Assembly (NCBI RefSeq): GCF_900172355.1
Contig: NZ_FWFZ01000001.1
Location: 434,001-498,000, forward strand
Source of the DNA: Roseisalinus antarcticus
Lineage (GTDB): Bacteria > Pseudomonadota > Alphaproteobacteria > Rhodobacterales > Rhodobacteraceae
DNA: 64,000 nt
Direction of reading: 5' to 3'
Shown here: one piece after another, positions 16,938 through 25,868 of the stretch
Position numbering within the stretch: the first letter of the stretch is position 1
Layout: each line of letters opens with the position of its first letter
Made by a program: the position numbers and the translations under genes
The notes under the pieces: generated by a model
Told to the model about the DNA's origin: nothing
The model's database searches: none
The model's input: the letters and a program-made list of their open reading frames with translations, nothing else

Positions 16938-19292
16938 TCAGTTGCCAAGAAGGTTCGGGACGATGGTCACCACGCCGGGGAAGAACCACAGCAATGCAAG
17001 CCCCACCACCTGGATTCCCACGAAGGGAACGATGCCCCGATAGATATGCCCGGTGGTCACCTGCGGCGGCGCGACGCCACGCAGGTAGAACAGCGCGAAC
17101 CCGAAGGGCGGCGTCAGGAACGACGTCTGCAGGTTCACCGCGATCATGATCGTCACCCATTTCGGATCGAACGTGCCGCCGTAGATCACCGGCCCCACAA
17201 TCGGGATCACGATGTAGATGATCTCCAGGAAATCGAGCACGAAGCCCAGGATGAACAGCACCAGCATCACGATGAGGAACACGGTGAATTCGCTGTCGAA
17301 GCTCTTGAGGAACTGCTGGATGTAGTGCTCGCCCCCGAAGGAGATCACCACCAGGTTCAGCAATTGCGAACCGATCAGGATGGTGAACACCATCGAGGTG
17401 ACCTTGGCCGTCTCGCGCACCACCGGTGTCAGGACCTTTCCGGCCAGCAGCACCCAGCAAGCGTAGAGAATCGAGAACATCGCGAAGAGGAACGCTGCGA
17501 AGGCCACGAGATAGGCGATGACGTCCTCGGCGCGCGCATCCTCCTGTCCGATCCGCATGTCGAAATTGGTTCCGACCAGCAACATGATCGCCACCGCGAA
17601 GGTGCCCCACAACACGATCCGGGGAGAGCGCCCCTCTTCGGAGAGCTTGCGATAGGCGGCCAGCATGATCGCACCGCCCGCGCCCAGCGCGGCGGCGGGC
17701 GTCGGGTTGGTAATCCCGCCCAGGATCGAGCCGAGGACCGCGACGATCAGGACCAACGGCGGGAACACCACGCGGATCAGGTCGTTCTGCCCAAGCCGCG
17801 CGGCCGCGTGCCGGCACCCCCAGAGCGCGATCAGGAACGGAACAGCGAGGATCAAGGTGGTCGCGCCCGGCGTCGTCACCGGAGAGATGAAGGCCGCATC
17901 CAGCAACAGGGCCAGACCCAACCCGCCGCCACCGATCAGCAGCGGCACAGGGCTGGCCGAGGGCAGCACGCCGCGCGCCAGCACCAGCATCAGCGCCAGG
18001 ATCAGCACCGCGATGGCCACGCCCGGGCCGATCGGGGCCGCATCGGCGATCCGCTGCACCTGGATCTCGGCGCGCTCCTCGTCCGAGAGGGCGCGGGATT
18101 CGGTCACGCCGCCCGAGGCGTCGATGGCCGTCTGTTGCGCCACAGCGTCATCCCAGGCGTCCTGCCCGTGAAGCTCGATCATCGCCGCAGCGCAATCGGG
18201 CGAGACGTTCGTCCGCAGCGTGGCGTTCTGCCCAGCGTCGGAAAACGAGCCGACGGTGACGTTCTGCGATCCCACCAGCCCCACCTGCCCCGCGCCGATG
18301 ACCAGCGCGACAAGCAGCACCGGCACGCCCAGGAACCAGGTCAACCCCTCGTTGCGGGTGATCGGCTCGCCGTTCGCCGCGCCCACGTCGACCGCGGGGG
18401 CCTTGGCGGGGTTCAAAAGCGCATAGCCGAAGGCATAGCTCGCATAGAGCACCGCCAGCAGAATCCCCGGCAACAGCGCCGCCTGGAACAGCGTTCCCAC
18501 GGACACGACCGCGGGCTCGCCCAGGTAGGTCAGCGCGTCGGAACAGCCGACCGAGGCCGCGCGGGTTTCCTGCGCGGTCGCATAGAGGTCGCCCGCCAGT
18601 GTGCCCAGCAGCACGATCACGATGGAGGGCGGGATGATCTGGCCCAGCGTCCCCGAGGCCGCGATCACGCCAGTCGCAAGCTCCGGCGAATAGCCCGCCC
18701 GCAGCATCGTCGGCAGCGACAGCAGGCCCATGGTCACGACCGTGGCGCCGACGATGCCGGTGGAGGCAGCAAGGAAGGCGCCGACCAGCACGACCGACAC
18801 GGCCAGACCGCCCGGCAGCGGGCCGAAGACCCGCGACATTGTGGTCAGCAGGTCATCGGCGATCTTGGAGCGTTCCAGCGTGATGCCCATCAGCACGAAC
18901 ATCGCCACCGCCAGCAGCGTCTCGATCGACTGGCCGGCGAGCACACGCTCGTTCATGCGGTTGACGATGAACGACACGTTGCGGTCCAGCGCGACTTCCC
19001 AGCCCTGGGGGAAGACCGGCTCGGAGATCCGCGGCAGCTCGGGGTATCGGAAGATCGAGATGTCGCCCGGCCTGATCCCCTGCGCGGTCAGCGCATGGAA
19101 CGCCTCGGAGCTGGTGTCCAGCGCCTGGTGGATCAGCAGGCCGTTGGCGTCCAGCATCGCGATGATCGCGAACGAGATGACCGCCGAGCCGCCGATGGCG
19201 AAGGCCACCGGAAAGCCCGAGAGAATTCCTGCGAAGAGCGAGAGGAAGACGATGATCAGGCCGACTTCGACCCCGTCCAATCCGAAAAGCAT
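16938..19292 (-). CDS. TRAP transporter large permease (DctM-like), oversized
   Basis: Membrane subunit that forms the sodium-coupled channel of a TRAP uptake system. Family members have about 430 residues; this has 784. DctM motifs appear at the start (FLSLFAGILSGFPVAFAIGG) and in GATVVTMGLLSLPTMLRAGY, ASGTLGQIIPPSIVIVLLG, then again at the end (FLDFLEIIYIVIPIVGPVI, LQTSFLTPPFGFALFYL). The extra length comes from two soluble insertions (about 50-95 and 330-405) and additional hydrophobic segments in the middle. It lies 20 bp after the small permease gene. Confidence 0.9.
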   Translation of the reverse strand: MLFGLDGVEVGLIIVFLSLFAGILSGFPVAFAIGGSAVISFAIIAMLDANGLLIHQALDTSSEAFHALTAQGIRPGDISIFRYPELPRISEPVFPQGWEVALDRNVSFIVNRMNERVLAGQSIETLLAVAMFVLMGITLERSKIADDLLTTMSRVFGPLPGGLAVSVVLVGAFLAASTGIVGATVVTMGLLSLPTMLRAGYSPELATGVIAASGTLGQIIPPSIVIVLLGTLAGDLYATAQETRAASVGCSDALTYLGEPAVVSVGTLFQAALLPGILLAVLYASYAFGYALLNPAKAPAVDVGAANGEPITRNEGLTWFLGVPVLLVALVIGAGQVGLVGSQNVTVGSFSDAGQNATLRTNVSPDCAAAMIELHGQDAWDDAVAQQTAIDASGGVTESRALSDEERAEIQVQRIADAAPIGPGVAIAVLILALMLVLARGVLPSASPVPLLIGGGGLGLALLLDAAFISPVTTPGATTLILAVPFLIALWGCRHAAARLGQNDLIRVVFPPLVLIVAVLGSILGGITNPTPAAALGAGGAIMLAAYRKLSEEGRSPRIVLWGTFAVAIMLLVGTNFDMRIGQEDARAEDVIAYLVAFAAFLFAMFSILYACWVLLAGKVLTPVVRETAKVTSMVFTILIGSQLLNLVVISFGGEHYIQQFLKSFDSEFTVFLIVMLVLFILGFVLDFLEIIYIVIPIVGPVIYGGTFDPKWVTIMIAVNLQTSFLTPPFGFALFYLRGVAPPQVTTGHIYRGIVPFVGIQVVGLALLWFFPGVVTIVPNLLGN

Positions 19293-19312
19293 GTGTCCTG
19301 TCCCCGGGGTCT

Positions 19313-20245
19313 TTAATGGGTGCCTTCGTAGGCTTCTTCACCCTCGCCGAGCGAGTCGCGGTCGAGGTATTTGCCATAGCTCTCCGGTCCTTCTCGCCAC
19401 TCGAGGAACGAGCGGTAGAAGAAGGCGACCGCCTGCAGCATCACCATCAGCGTGAAGGCGCAAAGCAGGACCTTGAAGAGGAAGTAGGCGTTGAATCCGT
19501 TCGGGCTGAAGCCGATGGTTTCGACGTTCCAGCGCACGGCGCGGGCCTTGGTCAGCAGCCGGTCCAGCGTGTCCGAGGCCGACGGGTTCGGCGTGATCAG
19601 GTGCCGCCAGAGAAAATACCAGCCGTAGAGCCAGGTGATGATGGCGGCGGGCAGCATGAAGAACAGGCTGCCGAACATGTCGATCACCCGCTTGGTGCGC
19701 TCCGACACCGCCGAATAGATCAGGTCCACCCGCACGTGGCCGCCCTGAACGAAGGTATAGGTGGCGCAGAGGCAGACGATCATCGCGTTGTAGAGCTTCA
19801 GCTCTTCGGACCACCACGAGACGTCCTTGGAGAACGCGGCCCCCAGCCCGAGGCTGATCTCGGACACAGCGAAGACGCGCTGCATGAAGATGATCAGGAT
19901 CTGTTGCAGCACCAGCAACAGGCCGGCCCAGGCGAAGAAGCGCCCGACGCCGTTGGCGAAGCCCTCTAGCACCCGGGTCACGCCCCACATGAACGGGGGC
20001 CGCAGGACCCCCGCCACGGTGACGGCCAGGAACAGGAAGAGGACCGCGAAGGCGAGCTCGGTCGAGCCGCCGTAATAGACGAAGCGCATCAGCGCTTCCT
20101 TGTCCTCGGTGGTGTTCGCCCAGCTGAGCCAATCAAGCCATTGGCCCATGTTCAGCAAGGCGCGGACGATGTTGTAGGGCGCCTCGATCAGATGCGCGAA
20201 AAACCAGCCCAAGGCGTTGCCGCCCCATGCGTCGACCAGTCCCAT
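19313..20245 (-). CDS. TRAP transporter small permease (DctQ-like), oversized
   Basis: Four-helix subunit that pairs with DctM. The family norm is 160-200 residues; this has 310, as in transporters of the TakQ/mannitol-chloroaromatic group. Hydrophobic segments lie near residues 60-85 (AFAVLFLFLAVTVAGVLRP), 100-125 (WAGLLLVLQQILIIFMQRVF), 200-220 and 275-300. The motif KLYNAMIVCLCATYTFVQGGHVRVDLIY is the DctQ core. It is the middle gene of the dctP-dctQ-dctM operon, transcribed leftward. Confidence 0.88.
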   Translation of the reverse strand: MGLVDAWGGNALGWFFAHLIEAPYNIVRALLNMGQWLDWLSWANTTEDKEALMRFVYYGGSTELAFAVLFLFLAVTVAGVLRPPFMWGVTRVLEGFANGVGRFFAWAGLLLVLQQILIIFMQRVFAVSEISLGLGAAFSKDVSWWSEELKLYNAMIVCLCATYTFVQGGHVRVDLIYSAVSERTKRVIDMFGSLFFMLPAAIITWLYGWYFLWRHLITPNPSASDTLDRLLTKARAVRWNVETIGFSPNGFNAYFLFKVLLCAFTLMVMLQAVAFFYRSFLEWREGPESYGKYLDRDSLGEGEEAYEGTH

Positions 20246-20364
20246 GGTCTCCCCCCGTCATTGCGTGACGTCGCCGCCCATGTCCGGCCGCCCGGACCCG
20301 ATCGGCAAGTGCGCACGGGGCCCCGCGAAGGAGGCCCCGGCAATCTTATCGCATCGGTCGGGCC

Positions 20365-21447
20365 TCAGCCCATGATGCGGTCACGCTGGGCGCGATAGGT
20401 GCCCTCGGATTCGGTGATCCAGTTGGACGAGGAACGCATGGAGGTCATCGCGCTTTCGCGGATGCGGTCATAGAGATCGTCCCCGGCATAGCTGTCCATC
20501 GTTTCCTGCGCGGCCACGCCCATCGCATCCCAGACGCTGTCGGGGAAGGTCAGGACCTGCACGCCACCGGACTGAAGACGGGCCAGCGCGGCACCGTTCT
20601 CGGCCAGGAACTGGCTGAGATTGTACTGGTGCGCCTCGCCTGCGGCGATTTCACAGATCCGCTGCTGTGCGGGGGTGAAGCTGTCGAACACATCGCGGTT
20701 GAAGGCGAGCGACAGGCCCGCGCCCGGCTCGTGCATGCCGGCGGTGTAGTAGAACTTGGTGATCTCCTGGAAGCCGGCCTTCTCGTCCGCCCAGGGGCCG
20801 ATCCACTCGGTCCCGTCGATCGCTCCGGAGGCAAGCGCCTGGTAGACTTCGGCGCCGGGCAGGTTCTGGACCGATGCGCCCATGCGGCCGAGGGCCTCGC
20901 CGCCAAGGCCCGGCATCCGGAACCGAAGGCCCTGGAAGTCCTCGGGACCGGTGATCTCCTTGGCGAACCAGCCGCCGGACTGCGCACCGGTGTTGCCGCC
21001 CAGGAACGACTTGAGGCCGAAGATCTCGCCCAGCTCGTCATGCAGCTCGTGGCCGCCGTCCTGGTAGTACCAGTTGGCCAGTTCCTGCGCGGTCATGCCG
21101 AAGGGCACGGCGGTGAAGAACGCGTAGCCCGGATGCTGACCCACGAAATAATAATCGGCCCCGTGGTACATGTCGGCCTGGCCCGAGGTCACGGCGTCGA
21201 ACACCTCGAAAGCGCCGACAAGCTCGCCCGCGGCCTTGAGGTCGACGGTCAGCTGGCCGTCGGTCATCGCGGTGATGGTGTCGGCGCAGCGCTGGGCCGC
21301 GTCATGCACACCGGCAAGGCCACGGCCCCAGGTGGTCACGAGCGTGAGCGTCCGGTTGCCCTGGGCATAGGCCGGCGCGGCCAGCGTCGAGGCGGCCGCT
21401 GCGGTGCCGCCGATGGCACCTTTGGTCAGGAATGAGCGACGATCCAT
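20365..21447 (-). CDS. TRAP substrate-binding protein, TakP-like
   Basis: Periplasmic solute receptor of 360 residues. The N-terminus MDRRSFLTKGAIGGTAAAAS is a Tat signal (RRSFLTK) with an AYAQ cleavage region near residue 29. Segments such as GELVGAFEVFDAVTSGQADM, GGNTGAQSGGWFAKEI and GAIDGTEWIGPWADEKAGF match my recollection of Rhodobacter TakP, which binds alpha-keto acids; the same group includes lactate and sorbitol/mannitol receptors, so the ligand is only probably a keto or hydroxy acid. GGGAGGACAACC precedes the ATG. First gene of the operon. Confidence 0.88.
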   Translation of the reverse strand: MDRRSFLTKGAIGGTAAAASTLAAPAYAQGNRTLTLVTTWGRGLAGVHDAAQRCADTITAMTDGQLTVDLKAAGELVGAFEVFDAVTSGQADMYHGADYYFVGQHPGYAFFTAVPFGMTAQELANWYYQDGGHELHDELGEIFGLKSFLGGNTGAQSGGWFAKEITGPEDFQGLRFRMPGLGGEALGRMGASVQNLPGAEVYQALASGAIDGTEWIGPWADEKAGFQEITKFYYTAGMHEPGAGLSLAFNRDVFDSFTPAQQRICEIAAGEAHQYNLSQFLAENGAALARLQSGGVQVLTFPDSVWDAMGVAAQETMDSYAGDDLYDRIRESAMTSMRSSSNWITESEGTYRAQRDRIMG

Positions 21448-21704
21448 GGTTGTCCTCCCGTTTTTTGTTGACGTGCCTGACCTCTCCCGTGGCGCAGGCG
21501 GATCGTTTGAAGTGGCGGCACGTTAGCGCCGCCCGCACACCCACGCCATACCCATCACTGCGTAGAGCCGCGGCGCCCGGGGGCCGGTGCGCCCGAAAAA
21601 CAGGCGCATCCGGTGCGGGCCGGCATTGCGCCGGCAAGGTGACTGAGGGGCCGGCGCGGCTACTGGATCTTTGATTCACCGGTGATTCGCCCTATCGATT
21701 CTCA

Positions 21705-23102
21705 ATGGCCTTCAAGCGTCTCTCCTACGGGCAGAAGCTCTTCATCCTGGCGACGGTCCCGTTGCTGCTGTCGGTGGCGCTGATCAGCGTGCTGGTGGAG
21801 CGTCAGAGCCGTGCGCTCGCCCAGCGCGAGATCGCGGCGCTGGAGGCGCAGATCATGCAGGCCAAGCGCCAGGAGCTGACCAATTACATGTCGCTGGCGC
21901 GCACGGCCTTCGTCAATGACTACGGCCGCGCCGGGCCCGAGGACGACCTGGCCAAGCTGGAGGTCACCCGGATCCTCGCCGCGATGATCTATGGGCAGGA
22001 CGGGTATTTCTTCGTCTTCGACTACGGCGGCACCAACCTCGTCGCCCCGCGCCAGACCACGCTGATCGGGCGCAACTGGACCGGGCTGCGCGATATCGAC
22101 GGGGTGCCGATCACCGACGAGCTGATCCGCCTGGCCCGGTCGGGCGGCGGCTTTCACGAGTTTCAATGGCCCAAGCCCTCGACCGGAGAGACCGCGCCGA
22201 TGCTGGTCTACGTCAACGGGTTGCAGGACTGGAAATGGGCGATCGGCACCGGCATCTTCCTGGACGAGGTACAGGACACGATCGCCGCCGCCCGCGCCGA
22301 GGTCGAGGCCCGCATCCAGCGCACCACGCTCTATATCCTGGCCATCGCGATCGGCGCCTTGCTGGTCGTATTCGGCACCGGGCTGGTCCTCAACATCCGC
22401 GAGCGCTGGCTGGCCGACGCCAAGCTGAAGGAGCTGACCCAGCGGATCATCGACACCCAGGAGGAGGAACGCGGCCGCGTCGCCCGCGAGCTGCACGATT
22501 CGATCAGCCAGATCCTCGTGTCGGTGCGCTATGCGCTCGAACTCGCGCGCCGACGCCTGTCCCTCGGCGATGCCCGCGCGAGCGACAGCCTCGACAAGGG
22601 CATCGACGCCCTGGGCGGCGCGATCCAGGAGGTCCGCCGCATCAGCCGCGACCTGCGCCCCGGCGTGCTCGACGACCTCGGCCTGGGCCCTGCGCTGCAG
22701 ACGCTGACAGAGGAATTCACCGCCCGCACGGGGATCACCGTCGATTTCGAGACCGTGGTGTTCCGCAACCGCCTGGACGAGGATGCGCGGATCGCGCTTT
22801 ACCGGATCGCCCAAGAGGCGTTGACCAACATCGAGCGCCATTCCGGCGCCACCCACGCCACCATGAGCCTCAAGGGCAACCGCATGGGCGGCCTGCTGCG
22901 GATCGCAGACAACGGCCGCGGCCTGCCCAAGGACGTGGAGACCGCCCGCGGCCTCGGCCTGCGCAACATGGCCGAGCGGGTCGAGCATCTGGGCGGAACC
23001 TTTCGCCTGTCCGCCGCCCATCCGGGCACCCTGATCGAGGCGCAGGTGCCGCTGTCGCACCTGCTCACCCCCGAAGACACCGGCAAGAAGGAGACTGCAT
23101 GA
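21705..23102 (+). CDS. membrane sensor histidine kinase with single Cache domain
   Basis: A 465-residue NarX-type kinase. An N-terminal helix (residues 12-30) and a second helix (208-230) flank a periplasmic single-Cache domain (QDGYFFVFDYGGTNLVAP near 98-115, WAIGTGIFLDEV near 178). A HisKA_3 box follows, with His264 in RELHDSISQILVSVR, then an HATPase domain (EALTNIERHSGA, DNGRGLP, GLGLRNMAERVEHLGG). It is divergent from the TRAP operon, and Cache domains often sense carboxylates, so I infer that it controls this transporter. Coupled to the next gene by an ATGA overlap. Confidence 0.92.
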   Translation: MAFKRLSYGQKLFILATVPLLLSVALISVLVERQSRALAQREIAALEAQIMQAKRQELTNYMSLARTAFVNDYGRAGPEDDLAKLEVTRILAAMIYGQDGYFFVFDYGGTNLVAPRQTTLIGRNWTGLRDIDGVPITDELIRLARSGGGFHEFQWPKPSTGETAPMLVYVNGLQDWKWAIGTGIFLDEVQDTIAAARAEVEARIQRTTLYILAIAIGALLVVFGTGLVLNIRERWLADAKLKELTQRIIDTQEEERGRVARELHDSISQILVSVRYALELARRRLSLGDARASDSLDKGIDALGGAIQEVRRISRDLRPGVLDDLGLGPALQTLTEEFTARTGITVDFETVVFRNRLDEDARIALYRIAQEALTNIERHSGATHATMSLKGNRMGGLLRIADNGRGLPKDVETARGLGLRNMAERVEHLGGTFRLSAAHPGTLIEAQVPLSHLLTPEDTGKKETA

Positions 23103-23731
23103 TGATCCGGGTCGCGATCGTGGACGACCATCCGATGGTCGCCGAAGGCATCCAGTCCATCCTGGAGACCTATGACGACATAGAGATCGTCGCCTCCCTG
23201 CGCGGCGGCCAGGAAGCGGTCGACCAGGTGGAGGCGCTGGCCCCCGATGTCATGCTGCTCGACCTCAACATGCCCGGGCTGGGCGGGCTTTCGGCCACCG
23301 AGATCATCCTCGAGCGGCGCCCGGGCACCCGCATCCTGATCCTGTCGATGCACGACAGCCCGGAATACATCTCGACGGCGTTGCGGCACGGGGCGCGGGG
23401 CTACGTCCTCAAGGACGTGCCCGTGGAGGAGATCCGGACCGCGATCGACGCGGTGATGGCGGGCGAGCAATACCTCTGCACCGGGGCGCGCACATCGCTC
23501 CGGCCGATGACGGCGGACGGACGCGAGCCGCTGACGGGCCGCGAACAGACGATCCTTTTGCAGCTGGCGCAGGGCAAGTCGAACAAGGAGGTGGCGCTGG
23601 CTCTCGACATCTCGGTGCGCACGGTCGAGACCCATCGCAAGAATATCCGCCGCAAGCTGGGGATTTCCTCGACGGCCGGCCTCACCCGCTATGCCCTGGA
23701 ACATGGCGTGCTGCAGGGCACCGGACGCTAG
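23099..23731 (+). CDS. NarL/LuxR-type response regulator
   Basis: A 210-residue DNA-binding response regulator and partner of the preceding kinase. The receiver domain has the acidic pair VDDHP (residues 9-10), the phosphorylated Asp55 in MLLDLNMPG, SMHDSPEY and the Lys in YVLKDVP. The C-terminal LuxR helix-turn-helix reads LTGREQTILLQLAQGKSNKE, then VRTVETHRKNIRRKLG. The ATG overlaps the kinase stop (ATGA); a second ATG follows immediately. Its targets probably include the divergent TRAP operon (inference). Confidence 0.93.
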   Translation: MMIRVAIVDDHPMVAEGIQSILETYDDIEIVASLRGGQEAVDQVEALAPDVMLLDLNMPGLGGLSATEIILERRPGTRILILSMHDSPEYISTALRHGARGYVLKDVPVEEIRTAIDAVMAGEQYLCTGARTSLRPMTADGREPLTGREQTILLQLAQGKSNKEVALALDISVRTVETHRKNIRRKLGISSTAGLTRYALEHGVLQGTGR

Positions 23732-23776
23732 GCTGCGCTCAATACTCCGGTAAGTTTTCTGCGCTAGGACTGGGCC

Positions 23777-25201
23777 ATGACATGTGAGCCCACTTCAGCC
23801 CTGCACGACCGACGGAGCCTTTTTGACGTCCGGCGCGTCAGTGATCCGCCGCGCCTTGCCCTTGGCGAACTGATCGGCTCGCTGAGTTTCGCACTCGACA
23901 TGACCGAGGGCCAGCCACCGGGGCATTCCGTGCGCTGCTGCTGGATCGGCACCCGGATCGGCCGCGCATTGGGGATGTCGTCGCAGGCCTATGACGATCT
24001 CTACTATGCGCTCCTGCTCAAGGATCTGGGGTGCAGCAGCAATGCCGCCCGGATCTGTGCGCTCTACCTGACCGACGACCTCCGGTTCAAACACGACTTC
24101 AAGGTGCTCGACGACAGCCTCATGTCCGTGCTGCGCTTCGTGATCACCCGCACAGGGGCCGGCGCGGGCCTGTCGGAGCGTCTGCGCGCCACCGTCAACG
24201 CCCTGCGCCAGGGCAGCAAGATAAGCCGCGAGTTGTTCGAGACCCGGTGCCACCGCGGCGCCGACATCGCCGCCCGGATGCGGTTTCCGGCCGGCGTGCA
24301 GGACGCGATCCGCAACCTTGACGAGCACTGGAACGGGCGCGGTCAGCCGTGCAGGATTTCGGGCAACGAGATTCCGCGCATCGCCAACATCGCCCTGCTT
24401 GCGCAGGTCGTGGATGTCTTCCACACCGAAGGTGGTCCCGACGCGGCCATGGCCGAGGCCACGCGCCGGGCGGGCAGCTGGTTCGACCCGCAGCTGGTGG
24501 CGACCCTGTGGAAGGTCTCCCGCAATCCCGGGTTCTGGCAGGCACTGCGCGATCCCGAGCTTGAAACAAGGGTCTTCGCGCTCGACCCCCGCCGGGACGG
24601 CACCCCGGTGGACGAGGATTATCTCGACGACATCGCCGAGGCCTTCGCCGATGTGGTCGATGCAAAGTCTCCCTTCACCGCCGACCATTCCAAGCGCGTG
24701 ATGTTCTATGCCGACATGATCGCCGAAGAGCTTGGCCTGGAGTCGGATCACAGGCGATGGCTGCGCCGGGCGGCCCTGCTGCACGATGTGGGCAAGCTGG
24801 CGGTCAGCAACCAGATCCTCGACAAGTCCGACAAACCCGATGCCGAGGAATGGCAAGTCATCCGCAGCCACCCGACCCACAGCCGCGCCATCCTCGAGCG
24901 CATTGCGGCCTTCCGTGACATCGCCCCCGTTGCCGGCGCCCACCACGAACGGCTTGATGGCGCGGGGTATCCGCTGGGGCTGGACGCCGCGTCGCTGTGC
25001 CTGGAGGTGCGCATCCTCACCGTGGCGGACGTGTTCGACGCGCTCTCGGCCGCACGTCCCTACCGCGCCGCCCTGCCCCTCGACACCGTGCACGAGATCA
25101 TGGGCCGGAACGCCCGCAGCGCCTTCGACCCGCTCTGTCTCGAAGCGCTGAAGACCGGCCTGTCCCGGCTCGGGACGGCCGTGGCGCAATCTGCCGCCTG
25201 A
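23777..25201 (+). CDS. HD-GYP domain protein (putative c-di-GMP phosphodiesterase)
   Basis: A 474-residue cytoplasmic protein. The C-terminal third is an HD-GYP domain, with LLHDVGKLAVSNQILDK near 335, RSHPTHS near 370 and HHERLDGAGYP near 392, all intact, so cyclic-di-GMP hydrolysis is plausible. The N-terminal half resembles a second HD-type domain without the HD pair (LLKDLGCSSNAARICALYL), probably a degenerate sensory copy. No membrane segment. It lies 45 bp after the response regulator and may be part of the same transcript, tying carboxylate sensing to c-di-GMP. Confidence 0.87.
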   Translation: MTCEPTSALHDRRSLFDVRRVSDPPRLALGELIGSLSFALDMTEGQPPGHSVRCCWIGTRIGRALGMSSQAYDDLYYALLLKDLGCSSNAARICALYLTDDLRFKHDFKVLDDSLMSVLRFVITRTGAGAGLSERLRATVNALRQGSKISRELFETRCHRGADIAARMRFPAGVQDAIRNLDEHWNGRGQPCRISGNEIPRIANIALLAQVVDVFHTEGGPDAAMAEATRRAGSWFDPQLVATLWKVSRNPGFWQALRDPELETRVFALDPRRDGTPVDEDYLDDIAEAFADVVDAKSPFTADHSKRVMFYADMIAEELGLESDHRRWLRRAALLHDVGKLAVSNQILDKSDKPDAEEWQVIRSHPTHSRAILERIAAFRDIAPVAGAHHERLDGAGYPLGLDAASLCLEVRILTVADVFDALSAARPYRAALPLDTVHEIMGRNARSAFDPLCLEALKTGLSRLGTAVAQSAA

Positions 25202-25815
25202 GATTGCGCCCCCAACCATGGGACGGTGGGCGGGGCGCCTTTGCCCGTCCCGCAGGGGAGGGGCAAACAGCGTCGTCCACCGCTCCCGGCGCCTTACCGG
25301 CTTGCCCGACAACGCCACCCGCGCCTCTTGCTAGGGCCGACCTCAGCGCCCCGATCCAGCATGCAGAAAACGACGGTGCGACCGACGTCCGTCAGTTCTG
25401 GCCTCCTCGCATCCCGAACCGCCCCGACACAGGCTGGATCGAAAGCTCTCGCCTCATGGCCCGAGAGCCGCTTGGGCCGGTGCCGCGCCAGGCCGACGGC
25501 ACACCCCCGGATCGGGCGCAGTCAGCCCGACGCGCACCCCCTCGACAAGGGACAAACAGCGGTGCGCCTTGCCATGACGTCCCTCTCCCACTTGATGAAT
25601 GTCGCACATATCATCAGCGATCCTGCCGGCCTCCTCTCACCCGTTGCGGGCCGAAAGGGGCAACAGCGCAGGGCTCGGGCGATCAAGCTCCGCGGGCGGG
25701 GTCCGCCGAAGGATGCCGACGCGGCCGCCTTCGACCGCAGCATAAGCGGCAAAGATGCCGGACTTGGAGCCATCATCATGCCGACTCCGCGCCGCGCGGC
25801 CGGTCGTCAGATGCG
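25202..25815. other. long gene-poor interval
   Basis: About 610 bases between the ends of the HD-GYP gene and the convergent RTX gene. The open frames here (for example plus 25226-25933) give low-complexity Arg/Pro/Ser products with no recognisable domain. I see no RNA gene and no repeat. Confidence 0.5.
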
Positions 25816-25848
25816 AAAAGGGGCCCGGACATCGCCCGGACCCCTTTC
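25816..25848 (-). terminator. intrinsic terminator of the RTX gene
   Basis: Read on the minus strand: AAAGGGGTCCGG, a 7-base loop, CCGGGCCCCTTTT. The 12-bp stem has one mismatch and ends in TTTT, starting about 20 bases after the RTX stop codon. Confidence 0.75.
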
Positions 25849-25868
25849 CAAGGTCTCGGCAATGGATC

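Noticed and set aside
21676-21685. TCACCGGTGA palindrome before the sensor kinase gene as an operator
   Set aside because: Only 10 bp, with no symmetry beyond it and no second copy in the divergent region; expected by chance in GC-rich DNA.
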